This document shows positions 15,807-24,151 of a stretch of DNA of 43,247 nucleotides, piece after piece. The first letter of the stretch is position 1. Each line of letters begins with the position of its first letter. Both the position numbers and the translations under genes were made by a program. This DNA comes from Clostridia bacterium (GTDB lineage: Bacteria > Bacillota > Clostridia > Lutisporales > Lutisporaceae). The stretch lies in contig JAQSYD010000023.1 of NCBI GenBank assembly GCA_029256325.1, positions 1 through 43,247 of the forward strand. Direction: 5' to 3'. The notes under the pieces were generated by a model. The model was not told the DNA's origin. It worked only from the letters and a program-made list of their open reading frames with translations, and made no database searches.

Positions 15807-16169
15807 ATGAATTTTATTGGTAATGTTATTTGGCTACTATTTGGGGGTATTATTGCAGCAATTATGTGGCTGTTGGCAGGTTTTGTTTTATGCATAACCA
15901 TTATTGGCATACCCTTTGGGGTTCAGTGTTTTAAAATCTCGGCCTTTGTATTGTGGCCTTTTGGAAAAGAAATTGAAATTGGAAATTTTGGCGTAGGCGG
16001 ATTGCTTTTCAATATCCTCTGGCTCATCTTTTTTGGATGGGAGTTTGCCATCACACATCTGATTATAGGGTTGATATTCTGTATCACAATCGTGGGAATA
16101 CCCTTTGGACTGCAGCATTTTAAGTTTGCTAAGCTTGGGCTTATCCCTTTTGGAGCGAAGATTTATTAG
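15807..16169 (+). CDS. yccF: YccF domain membrane protein
   Basis: A 120-residue inner membrane protein of the YccF family. It is built of two similar halves, each ending in a membrane segment with the family hallmark: CITIIGIPFGVQCFKIS near 30-46 and CITIVGIPFGLQHFKFA near 92-109. This internal duplication is typical. Function is unknown. ATG 15807 follows GAAGGG by 5 nt. It is a single gene with an operator-like repeat upstream. Confidence 0.88.
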   Translation: MNFIGNVIWLLFGGIIAAIMWLLAGFVLCITIIGIPFGVQCFKISAFVLWPFGKEIEIGNFGVGGLLFNILWLIFFGWEFAITHLIIGLIFCITIVGIPFGLQHFKFAKLGLIPFGAKIY

Positions 16170-16181
16170 AAGCATTTAAGA

Positions 16182-16265
16182 GCAGATTATCGTAATGATC
16201 CATTGAAGAGATCAATGATGATAATCTGCTTGAAGGCTGCGCCATGATTATAATTTGCGAAGCCT
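16182..16265. repeat. Two hairpins between yccF and the histidine kinase gene
   Basis: The first hairpin, GCAGATTATC (16182-16191) with GATAATCTGC (16220-16229), has a perfect 10-bp outer stem and further pairing inside. The second, AAGGCTGCGC (from 16233) facing GCGAAGCCTT (ending 16265), has one mismatch. Neither has a good T-run. They may protect or weakly terminate the yccF message. TTGATA at 16265-16270 with TAATAT at 16289-16294 (18-bp spacer) is a possible promoter for the kinase gene. Confidence 0.5.
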
Positions 16266-16356
16266 TGATATAAAGAATATAATATAGGTAATATTTGGCA
16301 CGAAAGAGTAAGCTGATGGAATTATACTTCAATGGAAATTATCACAGGAGGGTTTT

Positions 16357-17541
16357 ATGGCAAATGCTTTACAGGTCAGGAAAGTTACAAAATGGATAAA
16401 ATTATTCACCTATATTTCTGCTACGGTATTATTAATAACGAATAATAGTTTTGATAAATTGAACTATCTGATACCTATTCTTTTACTTCTGTTTTTTGTG
16501 AATTACTCAAGAGAATATTTCTTGGTTGCGTATAATAAGCCAGTTCAATACATATGGATAAGCCTAGCACTTGAAATGCTTCTTATTTTAGGCATCGGCT
16601 TTTTTGATGAAACCAATATCAACCTTCTTTTATTTTTTATTTGCGTATCATCCACGATTATCATACATCCCGTTAAATATTCCATTTTTCAGGTAGTAGC
16701 TTACTTTGCATCGGTATTTTTTATTCATGCCATGAGAAACGGTTTTGAGGATCTGGTGAAATCTGTTGTACCCCTCTTTTTTAATTACGGAGTCTCAATA
16801 GCATTTGTAATGGGTATGAGCTATCTTGTTAAGATTCAGATTCGTGAAAGGGAAAGGCTTGCTTATATGAATGCCGAGTTGGAGCAAGCCTATAAGAAGC
16901 TTATCGAAAATGCCGCTATGGCTCAGAAGCTGACTGTTGAGCAGGAAAGAACCAGAATGGCCAGGGAAATACACGATACCTTAGCACATACCCTGACTAC
17001 ATTGATTGTTCAATTGGAAGCCTGTAAAAAGCTGGCATCCTTGGATTCTTCCAGACTGCCTGCTGAATTGGAGAAAGCGCAGGAACTGTCAAGGAGCGGG
17101 TTCAATGATATAAAGCGCAGTATAAAGGCACTGAGGCCTCAAGTCATGGAAGAAAAATCCTTTTTTGCTTCTATTATTTCGATGATCAATGAAACGATGG
17201 AAAATACCAGTGTACATATCACTTTAAATAATTTACTTTCACAAGATATAAAGCTTTCATCGCAGATTGAAATTGCACTGTTCAGAGTTATACAGGAAAG
17301 CATCACAAATTCCATAAGGCATGGACAAGCTGGTGAAATACAAATTGACCTAAAACAAGAGCATAACATGCTGCAATTATGTATTGCGAATAATGGCATG
17401 GGATGTACAAATATAAAAATGGGATATGGTATGCAGGGAATACGGGAAAGAATTGAGAGCTTGAAAGGAAATGTCGAGTTTTCAAGTTCACAGGGTAAAG
17501 GTTTTAAAACAAAGGTATCAATCCCTTGTGAGGTGGTGTAG
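16357..17541 (+). CDS. NarL-type sensor histidine kinase
   Basis: A 394-residue membrane sensor kinase. Five or six TM helices occupy about residues 12-160, with almost no extracellular domain, so the signal is probably membrane-related. A coiled segment follows (IRERERLAYMNAELEQAYKK), then the HisKA_3 dimerisation domain with phospho-accepting His206 in MAREIHDTLAHTLT. The HATPase domain has N box ESITNSIRHG and G box GYGMQGIRERIESLKG. A strong AGGAGGG precedes ATG 16357. It is followed 3 nt later by its response regulator, so the two form an operon and a cognate pair. Confidence 0.92.
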   Translation: MANALQVRKVTKWIKLFTYISATVLLITNNSFDKLNYLIPILLLLFFVNYSREYFLVAYNKPVQYIWISLALEMLLILGIGFFDETNINLLLFFICVSSTIIIHPVKYSIFQVVAYFASVFFIHAMRNGFEDLVKSVVPLFFNYGVSIAFVMGMSYLVKIQIRERERLAYMNAELEQAYKKLIENAAMAQKLTVEQERTRMAREIHDTLAHTLTTLIVQLEACKKLASLDSSRLPAELEKAQELSRSGFNDIKRSIKALRPQVMEEKSFFASIISMINETMENTSVHITLNNLLSQDIKLSSQIEIALFRVIQESITNSIRHGQAGEIQIDLKQEHNMLQLCIANNGMGCTNIKMGYGMQGIRERIESLKGNVEFSSSQGKGFKTKVSIPCEVV

Positions 17542-17544
17542 AGC

Positions 17545-18207
17545 ATGAAAATAAAAGTAATGATTACAGATGATCAACGCTTGATGAGAGAAGGACTAAA
17601 GACGATACTGGATTTGGAGCAGGATCTGACGGTAGTCCAGCTGGCTGAAAACGGCAGGGATGCCTTGGACAAAATTGCCGATGCACAGCCTGATGTCATA
17701 TTGATGGATATACGTATGCCCATTATGGACGGTGTGGAATGCACCGGGATCATTAAACAGCAGTATCCCGGTATCAAGGTTATAATTCTGACTACCTTTG
17801 ATGATGACGAGTTTATTATAGAAGCATTGAAAAACGGTGCAGTGGGCTATATTCTCAAGGATCTTTCATCAGAAAAGCTCGTTGGGGCCATTCGGGATGC
17901 ATATGACGGGAATTCCATCATGCAGCCTGAGATTGCTGCAAAGGTGATTTCACACATTGCAGGGGCAATAAAGGAGCCCGTACACCATCCTGCTGCTGAA
18001 GAAATAAACTCCAAGTCAGAGCTTACTGATCGTGAAAAGGATGTGCTCCAGCTGGTGGGAAAAGGGATGTCCAATACTGAAATAGCGAAGAAGCTTTTTA
18101 TCTCAGAAGGAACTGTAAAAAATTATATCAGCAACCTTTATAGCAAGTTGGAAGTAGATGATCGAAGCAAATTAACATTATATGCAATTAAATATGAAAC
18201 GATGTGA
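17545..18207 (+). CDS. NarL/LuxR-type response regulator
   Basis: A 220-residue DNA-binding response regulator. The receiver domain has acidic pocket D9-D10 and phospho-acceptor D55 in VILMDIRMP, with Thr in LTTF and Lys in YILKD. The LuxR helix-turn-helix covers about 155-215 (LTDREKDVLQLVGKGMSNTE and EGTVKNYISNLYSKL). It starts 3 nt after the kinase stop, with its ribosome site (GAGGTGGTG) inside the end of the kinase gene. Its target is unknown; the esterase gene just downstream is the closest candidate. Confidence 0.93.
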   Translation: MKIKVMITDDQRLMREGLKTILDLEQDLTVVQLAENGRDALDKIADAQPDVILMDIRMPIMDGVECTGIIKQQYPGIKVIILTTFDDDEFIIEALKNGAVGYILKDLSSEKLVGAIRDAYDGNSIMQPEIAAKVISHIAGAIKEPVHHPAAEEINSKSELTDREKDVLQLVGKGMSNTEIAKKLFISEGTVKNYISNLYSKLEVDDRSKLTLYAIKYETM

Positions 18208-18260
18208 CGCGGGTCATATGTGATTATGACTTGATTTGTTACTTCAGGCAGATGTGTAAA

Positions 18261-18311
18261 AACCTCCTAACATTTACAATGAGTATATAGTAAATGTTTT
18301 AGGAGGTTTTT
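18261..18311 (+). terminator. Terminator hairpin that contains the next gene's ribosome site
   Basis: The left arm AACCTCCTAACATTTAC (18261-18277) pairs with GTAAATG-TTTTAGGAGGTT (18290-18308) with a 2-nt bulge, then TTT. It should terminate the two-component operon. The AGGAGG at 18301-18306 in its 3' arm is also the only ribosome site for ATG 18315, so folding would hide that site in any read-through transcript. Confidence 0.7.
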
Positions 18312-18314
18312 CTC

Positions 18315-18491
18315 ATGTTAACGATTTTAGAGATACTTATCATAATGGCAAATATACCGGTGCTTGTGTGGGCATTATTGCCTGTAAAGCGTGTGCCGAG
18401 ATTCCTTGATTTTATGCCTTTGGCTGCAGTCATTTTACTAATACTTCATCTTTTCTTTTCTAATTACAATGGTAAGGATATTCAAGCATAA
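18315..18491 (+). pseudogene. N-terminal membrane segment of the downstream esterase (shifted frame)
   Basis: A 58-codon ORF from ATG 18315 (AGGAGG, 8 nt) to TAA 18489-18491. It encodes two TM helices (ILEILIIMANIPVLVWALLPV and FMPLAAVILLILHLFF). It overlaps the start of the esterase frame by 23 nt in another phase. Membrane-bound esterases of this type often begin with such helices ending in a LILHL motif, so I read it as the original start of the esterase gene, now cut off by an indel near 18465. It could instead be a genuine small membrane protein coupled to the esterase. Confidence 0.55.
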
Positions 18492-19662
18492 TCCCAATCA
18501 ACCAAAGCGTAGGGTATTGGCTGCCGTAGGTCGTATATTTGGTTTACTGGCTTTAGTCATATGTATTTTAATCCCCACCTTGGTAATTCCATTTTACGCA
18601 CTTCCCGAACCAACCGGAAATTATAATGTAGGTACCGTAATAAGTGATTTTACAGATGAAGCTCGCGTTGAAACATTTTCTGAGGAAGCAGGAAAAGCAC
18701 GTAAAATTGCCGTTCAGTTCTGGTATCCCACAGAGAGAATAGGATCTGACCTTCAGTATGATATCAATGGGGCACCTGTTTCGACAGCACAGCAGAGCTA
18801 TCCTGTTCTGATATTTTCTCACGGTGCCTTCGGCGTGCGTATGAGCAATGCTTCAACCTTCAGGGAATTAGCCAGCCATGGGTACATTGTTGCCAGCATA
18901 GATCATACTTATCAAGCCTTTTATACTGCTTTTGCGGATGGCCAGCGTGTTCCGATAAACACAAAGTTCCTGAATGAAGCTATAGGGGTTCAGACAGATG
19001 CAATACCTTTAGATGAAAGCTTTGAAATCACGCATGATTGGTTGGAATTGAGGACAGCTGACATAGCGCTTGTAATTGACAGCTTGAAATCCGGGAAGCT
19101 TGGAGGTTCAGGTGAAATGTTAAAGGGACATATGGACTTAACTAAAATAGGGCTGTTCGGACATTCACTGGGAGGTGCAGCTTCTGCACAGCTTGGCAGA
19201 GAACGAGACGATGTCAAAGCGGCAATTGTTATTGATGGGACTATGATAGGGGATATCACAGATATCAATAGCGATAATAAAGAAATAATCACAAATGAAA
19301 GCTTTACCAAACCACTGATGCTGATGTATAATTCTTCGTTTCTGGAAGCGGAAGCAAAAGCAACAAGTTATCTGCCAAATATCAATGCTTTTGAGCGTGC
19401 AACAGATGCAGTCTATTCCTTATGTATAAAGGGTTCAGGACATTTAAACTTTACTGATTTGCCAAGGATATCTCCTTTACTTTCCAAGATGTTGGGTATT
19501 GGTACCATAGATTCCTTCCAAGGCATCAAAATTGTGAATGACTATTCCCTGGCATTCTTTGATAAACATTTGAAGAGGCAGTCTTCACCGCTTTTAGATG
19601 GTACAGCAGGTTATACTGAGGTTGAATTCGAAAAGCGAATTCCTGCAGGTATGGGGTATTAA
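18469..19662 (+). CDS. PAF-acetylhydrolase-like alpha/beta esterase
   Basis: A 397-residue serine esterase related to the platelet-activating factor acetylhydrolase / dienelactone hydrolase group. It has an N-terminal TM helix (IFGLLALVICILIPTLVIPFYA) after a basic stretch (NPNQPKRR), then the catalytic domain. This contains the oxyanion loop FSHGAFG (about 117-122), nucleophile Ser233 in GHSLGG, acid Asp256 in VIDGTM and base His325 in GSGHLNF. ATG 18469 has no ribosome site, and the only good one upstream serves the overlapping small ORF. The real gene probably began at 18315 and is frameshifted. The catalytic part is intact. The substrate is unknown. Confidence 0.8.
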   Translation: MVRIFKHNPNQPKRRVLAAVGRIFGLLALVICILIPTLVIPFYALPEPTGNYNVGTVISDFTDEARVETFSEEAGKARKIAVQFWYPTERIGSDLQYDINGAPVSTAQQSYPVLIFSHGAFGVRMSNASTFRELASHGYIVASIDHTYQAFYTAFADGQRVPINTKFLNEAIGVQTDAIPLDESFEITHDWLELRTADIALVIDSLKSGKLGGSGEMLKGHMDLTKIGLFGHSLGGAASAQLGRERDDVKAAIVIDGTMIGDITDINSDNKEIITNESFTKPLMLMYNSSFLEAEAKATSYLPNINAFERATDAVYSLCIKGSGHLNFTDLPRISPLLSKMLGIGTIDSFQGIKIVNDYSLAFFDKHLKRQSSPLLDGTAGYTEVEFEKRIPAGMGY

Positions 19663-19713
19663 TATCGAGAGCAAAAAGAAAACAAATTTCGATACGTGAA
19701 AGGAATCGTTGAT

Positions 19714-20235
19714 ATGAAATTATTAATACATGACTTGGATGAAGAAAAATGCAAAGAACTATTTCCCAGTACAATAGATAACATGACAATTCTGTCTGAT
19801 AATGGCTCCATGCACCATTGCATCGGATGTTTCGGCTGTTGGATAAAAACACCCGGTGCATGTGTGATACGTGATTCATATGGGGATTTGGGAGAATGTC
19901 TATCAAAATGTGATGAAGTCATGATTATCAGCAAATGCTTTTATGGTGGTTATAGTCCATTTATAAAAAATGTAGTAGACAGATGTAATCCCTATATGCA
20001 TCCATATTTTGAAATTAGAAATAGAGAGATGCATCACAGAAGACGATATAATAATCATTTTGACTTGAAGGTATGGTTCTACGGTGAAAATATAACGGAA
20101 CAGGAAAAACAAACGGCAGAAAAGTTAATTCAGGCAAATGCAATTAATAAAGATTGTAGTGTCAGCAAGGTTACATTCCTTCAAGATATTGCAGAAATTA
20201 AGGGATATTTAATGGATGGGGGCGTATTCAAATGA
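19714..20235 (+). CDS. Iron-sulfur flavoprotein (NADPH-dependent FMN reductase fold)
   Basis: A 173-residue flavodoxin-fold protein. Cys36, Cys39, Cys42 and Cys50 form the compact motif CX2CX2CX7C (CIGCFGCWIKTPGAC) seen in archaeal and clostridial iron-sulfur flavoproteins, where it holds a [4Fe-4S] cluster beside FMN. The fold's typical ISKCFYGGYSPFIKNVVDRC segment follows. ATG 19714 is 9 nt after AAAGGA; a GTG at 19696 is unsupported. It overlaps the next flavoprotein gene by 4 nt (ATGA), so the two are probably coupled and may act as one redox unit. Partner and substrate are unknown. Confidence 0.82.
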   Translation: MKLLIHDLDEEKCKELFPSTIDNMTILSDNGSMHHCIGCFGCWIKTPGACVIRDSYGDLGECLSKCDEVMIISKCFYGGYSPFIKNVVDRCNPYMHPYFEIRNREMHHRRRYNNHFDLKVWFYGENITEQEKQTAEKLIQANAINKDCSVSKVTFLQDIAEIKGYLMDGGVFK

Positions 20236-20867
20236 AAATAGCTTTTATTAATGGAAGTCCAAAGGTAAAAAATAGTACATCTGAATATATTTTAAAAACA
20301 TTAAAGCCCCTATTACCTAAGGAATATGAGCTGATAGAATATCATTTTAGAACATCTCACCTTAGCAATCATGATATGGAGCAGATGGCAGAATGCAATG
20401 TATTGGTGTTTGCCTTTCCATTATATGTGGATGGAATACCTTCACATTTGATTCATTGTCTTTATGAATTGGAAATGTTTTTTAATACAAAATCGGAAAA
20501 GAAAATCGTTGTTTATTCCCTTGTAAACTGTGGATTTTATGAGGGGCATCAAAATGTCATCGCACTGGAAATAATGAAGAACTGGTGTGTAAAAGCAAAG
20601 CTTAACTGGGGTCAGGGACTTGGTATTGGCGGGGGCGGAATGCTGCCAATGCTGGCAGGGGTGCCTGAAGGACAAGGGCCGAAAAAGAATTTGTCCATGG
20701 CATTAAAAACTATTGCTGGCAGCATTTCTGCAGCTGCAACAGCTGACAATATATTTGTTTCACCCAATTTCCCCAGATTTGCATATAAGCTTGGCGCAGA
20801 AATGGGCTGGCGTCAGCAGGGCAAGGCCAATGGGTTAAAACCAAAGGATTTATTTATGCAGAGGTAA
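20232..20867 (+). CDS. Flavodoxin-fold NAD(P)H-dependent oxidoreductase
   Basis: A 211-residue flavodoxin-like protein with the FMN-phosphate loop INGSPKVKNSTSEY (residues about 6-19), the second loop FAFPLYVDGIPSHL near 65, and a glycine-rich segment GLGIGGGGM near 140. It lacks the cysteine motif of its neighbour. The start ATG lies inside the stop of the previous gene (ATGA), so it is translationally coupled to it. The pair probably transfers electrons between NAD(P)H or ferredoxin and an unknown acceptor. Confidence 0.82.
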   Translation: MKIAFINGSPKVKNSTSEYILKTLKPLLPKEYELIEYHFRTSHLSNHDMEQMAECNVLVFAFPLYVDGIPSHLIHCLYELEMFFNTKSEKKIVVYSLVNCGFYEGHQNVIALEIMKNWCVKAKLNWGQGLGIGGGGMLPMLAGVPEGQGPKKNLSMALKTIAGSISAAATADNIFVSPNFPRFAYKLGAEMGWRQQGKANGLKPKDLFMQR

Positions 20868-21125
20868 GATATATTTGGAAGGCAATAGATTTTCTAAAGG
20901 AAATAACAAAGAGTAAGGGGCTGAAATAAAAACCTTTACTCTTTGTGCAATGTAAATTACTACTGAAATAAATCTTTATATAAAATTTTAGAAAAAATAT
21001 AAAATTCATATATTGTAATAAAAATTGCTAGATTTTTATGTAACTTTATCCAAATTTAAATATGATTTTATTTAAAAATTGACACATTAACGAATATAAA
21101 GCACTAAAAAAAATACAGACAGGAT
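20868..21125. other. Spacer with a 12-bp hairpin
   Basis: AAAGAGTAAGGG (20908-20919) and CCTTTACTCTTT (20933-20944) form a 12-bp stem with one G-T pair and an A-rich loop, but no T-run follows; it may be a weak terminator for the flavoprotein pair. The rest is very AT-rich. A TTGACA at 21079-21084 has no -10 at a usable distance. No c-di-GMP riboswitch pattern was found. Confidence 0.5.
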
Positions 21126-21157
21126 TTGACAAGTATAAGTTTAACAATTAAACTTAT
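21126..21157 (+). promoter_or_regulatory. Promoter with overlapping inverted repeat, LuxR-type gene
   Basis: TTGACA (21126-21131), 17-bp spacer, TAAACT (21149-21154). A perfect inverted repeat, ATAAGTTTA (21135-21143) and TAAACTTAT (21149-21157), covers the spacer and -10 box, so a protein bound there would repress. Autoregulation by the downstream regulator is possible. Confidence 0.65.
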
Positions 21158-21215
21158 CAAGTAAAAAATCTGATGAAAATTATTTTTTTTGAAGTATCTG
21201 GGGGGAGGATATATC

Positions 21216-23945
21216 ATGTTAACTACAAATAGAAATTCATCACAAGTTATACTTATAGACAATTATAATGATTTATTAATAAAGCAAAAAGAAAATATGA
21301 GTATGATATATCCGGATACAAAATTTTCAACTCCAAGAATGCAGACTACAATTGTTGAACGAGAGCCGTTATTAAAGGAACTGGACAAAATGCTATACAA
21401 AAAGATGTCAATTATTCATGCGCCAGCTGGTTTTGGCAAAACAACCATGGTGAGTAATTGGATCCATAACAGAAATTATAACGATGATGTACTATGGATT
21501 ACCCTAGATAATAGAGATGACAGTGTATATCATTTTTGGCTCTGTTTCACTTACGGTCTATATAGTCAAATGAGCAGCCAGTTTGAGGATTGCTTGAATC
21601 TCTTTTATTCATATACCCTTTATCCTATTGAGTCCATCGTTAATTTACTAGTAAACTCTTTGACTAAAGTAAACAAGCAAGTTCTTATCGTCTTAGATGA
21701 TTTTCATAACATACAAAATTTAGATACCCTACATTCCTTAAGGCTTTTCTTGAACTGCATACCTCAAAATACGCATATTTTGCTAGTTTCAAGGTCTAAG
21801 CCTAATTTATCACTTTCTAAGCTAAGGATATGGGATGAGATTCTTGAGCTATCTATGGAGGATTTTCAATTCTCTGTGGATGAGATTGAAGATTTTCTCA
21901 ATAAAAAACTAAATTTCGGTTTAAATAATCGTGATTTAATGGATTTATTTAATCGAACAGAGGGTTGGATTACTGCGATAAAATTAATAGCAACATCCTT
22001 GAAGAAGAATGTAAATAAGAGTGGAATAATTGAGCACTTAAGCGATAGCTATAGAGGGTTGGATGAGTTTTTATTTGATGAGATCATCAGTGAATTTTCT
22101 TTGGAAATTCAGGAATTTATCATTAAAACTTCATGCTTGGAAATATTAAATGTTCCTTTGTGCAATTATGTAATGGAAAGAAATGATTCTGACCAGGTTT
22201 TACAAAGTTTAGTAAACAGTCAAATGGTTATTTTCTCACTGGATAGCAGTGAAAACAGCTATCGATATCACAGCTTGTTTGCGGAACTGCTTAAAGGCAA
22301 GTTAAGGTTAAAGTATCCGAATATACTGGAAGAAATATATATTAGAGCAAGCAAATGGTGTGAAGAGAATGGGTATGTTCGTAATGCCATTCGTTATTCG
22401 ATAAAATCCGGCATCCAAGATAATTCAGTGAGACTTATTGAAGCCTTCAGTGAGAAGATGCTTTATGAAAGCGACTATTTTGAGTTCATTGAATATATTG
22501 AGGCACTGTCAAGTTCAATTTTAAACAATCCGCTGATTCTTTTGCGTTATGCTATAGCACTTATTTTTACTAAGAAATTTGATAAACTGAAGATAACCCT
22601 AAAAAGAAAAGAGATCAGTATAGACGATGAAGCTTATTCAGAATACAAGGCTGAGCTTTTAGGTATAAAAGCAATTGCTTATTTATGTGACGGTAATTTC
22701 ACGAAAGCTGAAGAATATTCTAAAAAAGCGATAGAAGCTTTAAACCCTAATAGCAAGTTTAGAGGTTATGTCTACTATAACGCTTCATATATTCTAGCAT
22801 TATGCAATCAACTAGATGAAGCAAATGATTATATTGATAAGGCACTACTCTTGAGTGAAATGGATCATGATTATAACCTACTCATCATGTCTATTTGTCA
22901 CAAGTCACAAATATTAAACTATAATTTAAAGCTCTCAGATGCTTGTGATTTATTAAAAAAGACCTTGGATTTTATCTCAACGGGTCATGAAATGTCATTA
23001 TCTGCAACGGCCTCTATTTACGTATGCTTAGGAAGCTTGTATTTTGAATTTGATGATCTAAATAATGCCTTGTACTTTATGAATAAAGGGTTAGAAAGCT
23101 CAGTTGCAACAAACGATATAAGTAATGTCGTACAATCATATATGTATTTATCAGATATTTATTACGCAAACAATGAAAAAGGTAAGGCAGTTGAATACTT
23201 TAAGCTGGCTGTAAATTTATTCGGCAGAAAAGCACTTGAACCCTTTGCATACCAACACTTGATCCGTATTGTCAAAGTTGCTGTTGTACTTGGGGATATG
23301 GATTATGCGGAAGAAATTACACAGAAATGCTATAGCTTAATACCTGATAACTTGAAGTTCTTTTATTATTTCGCACGTGCGGAGCTATTAATAGGACAAA
23401 ATAAATATTCTGAGGCAATATCAATCCTTGAGAAAATTGAAAGTATGGATTATGGCGAAATCAATGCTTTATTTTCTGCTTACATGAATAATCAGTATGC
23501 AGTAAGTTATTATGGATTGAAAAATCGGAAGAAGTCTTGCGATTATATCAAAAAAGTAATAGAGCTATCTCAAGATGCCGGTTTTGTTCGAACTCCGGTC
23601 AGCTACGGATGTGCAATGTATGATTTGCTTAGTGACTTTATAAAAGCAGAGTGTCGCAGTAAAAGTACGGATATCAGCTTGCTGAACTATGCAAAAAAAT
23701 TAATACCACATTTTGATGAAATTAATTTTAATGAGAGTAAGCTGTCAATTACACAAGGAAATTTAACCAAAAGAGAGACAGAGATCCTACGATGTCTTGC
23801 ATCGGGATTAACCAATCAAGAAATTGCAGCAGCTTTATTTTTATCCACAAACACAGTGAAAAAGCATATAAACAATATTTTTGATAAGCTTAAGGTTAAG
23901 AACAGAGTTCAAGCTGCAGAGCTATTTAAACATTTTGAGCAGTAA
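21216..23945 (+). CDS. MalT-like LuxR family ATP-dependent regulator
   Basis: A large (909 aa) STAND-type transcription activator of the MalT/LAL class. ATG 21216 follows GGGGGGAGG by 7 nt; the frame opens earlier at a TTG without support. The N-terminal NTPase has Walker A HAPAGFGKTTM (K75) and Walker B VLIVLDDFHN. A winged-helix and arm region follows, then TPR-like helical repeats over about 420-830 that usually bind the inducer. The C-terminal LuxR helix-turn-helix contains LTKRETEILRCLASGLTNQE and NTVKKHINNIFDKL. Such proteins oligomerise with ATP and a ligand. Its targets probably include the EAL/chemoreceptor operon downstream. Confidence 0.9.
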   Translation: MLTTNRNSSQVILIDNYNDLLIKQKENMSMIYPDTKFSTPRMQTTIVEREPLLKELDKMLYKKMSIIHAPAGFGKTTMVSNWIHNRNYNDDVLWITLDNRDDSVYHFWLCFTYGLYSQMSSQFEDCLNLFYSYTLYPIESIVNLLVNSLTKVNKQVLIVLDDFHNIQNLDTLHSLRLFLNCIPQNTHILLVSRSKPNLSLSKLRIWDEILELSMEDFQFSVDEIEDFLNKKLNFGLNNRDLMDLFNRTEGWITAIKLIATSLKKNVNKSGIIEHLSDSYRGLDEFLFDEIISEFSLEIQEFIIKTSCLEILNVPLCNYVMERNDSDQVLQSLVNSQMVIFSLDSSENSYRYHSLFAELLKGKLRLKYPNILEEIYIRASKWCEENGYVRNAIRYSIKSGIQDNSVRLIEAFSEKMLYESDYFEFIEYIEALSSSILNNPLILLRYAIALIFTKKFDKLKITLKRKEISIDDEAYSEYKAELLGIKAIAYLCDGNFTKAEEYSKKAIEALNPNSKFRGYVYYNASYILALCNQLDEANDYIDKALLLSEMDHDYNLLIMSICHKSQILNYNLKLSDACDLLKKTLDFISTGHEMSLSATASIYVCLGSLYFEFDDLNNALYFMNKGLESSVATNDISNVVQSYMYLSDIYYANNEKGKAVEYFKLAVNLFGRKALEPFAYQHLIRIVKVAVVLGDMDYAEEITQKCYSLIPDNLKFFYYFARAELLIGQNKYSEAISILEKIESMDYGEINALFSAYMNNQYAVSYYGLKNRKKSCDYIKKVIELSQDAGFVRTPVSYGCAMYDLLSDFIKAECRSKSTDISLLNYAKKLIPHFDEINFNESKLSITQGNLTKRETEILRCLASGLTNQEIAAALFLSTNTVKKHINNIFDKLKVKNRVQAAELFKHFEQ

Positions 23946-23975
23946 CAGTTAGACTGAGTAAACGCTTCCTGGAAG

Positions 23976-24023
23976 GTACCCAAAAGTAGCACATCAACTA
24001 CTACTTTTGGGTACTAATATTTT
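23976..24023 (+). terminator. Terminator of the LuxR-type gene
   Basis: A perfect 14-bp stem, GTACCCAAAAGTAG (23976-23989) with CTACTTTTGGGTAC (24001-24014), then TAATATTTTTTTCT. It separates the regulator from the EAL gene. Confidence 0.9.
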
Positions 24024-24151
24024 TTTCTGCACAGTAAAATTACTACTTTATAGTACTTACTTTTATCATTTTTTTTGCTATATTTAGAAATGCAGGTTTT
24101 TATGCATAAAACAACATGATATGACATATAAATTGCATTCTGAGGGGGATA

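Noticed and set aside
23946-24151. c-di-GMP riboswitch before the EAL gene
   Set aside because: The gene type invites it, but the conserved GEMM core is not present; only a terminator and AT-rich DNA are seen.
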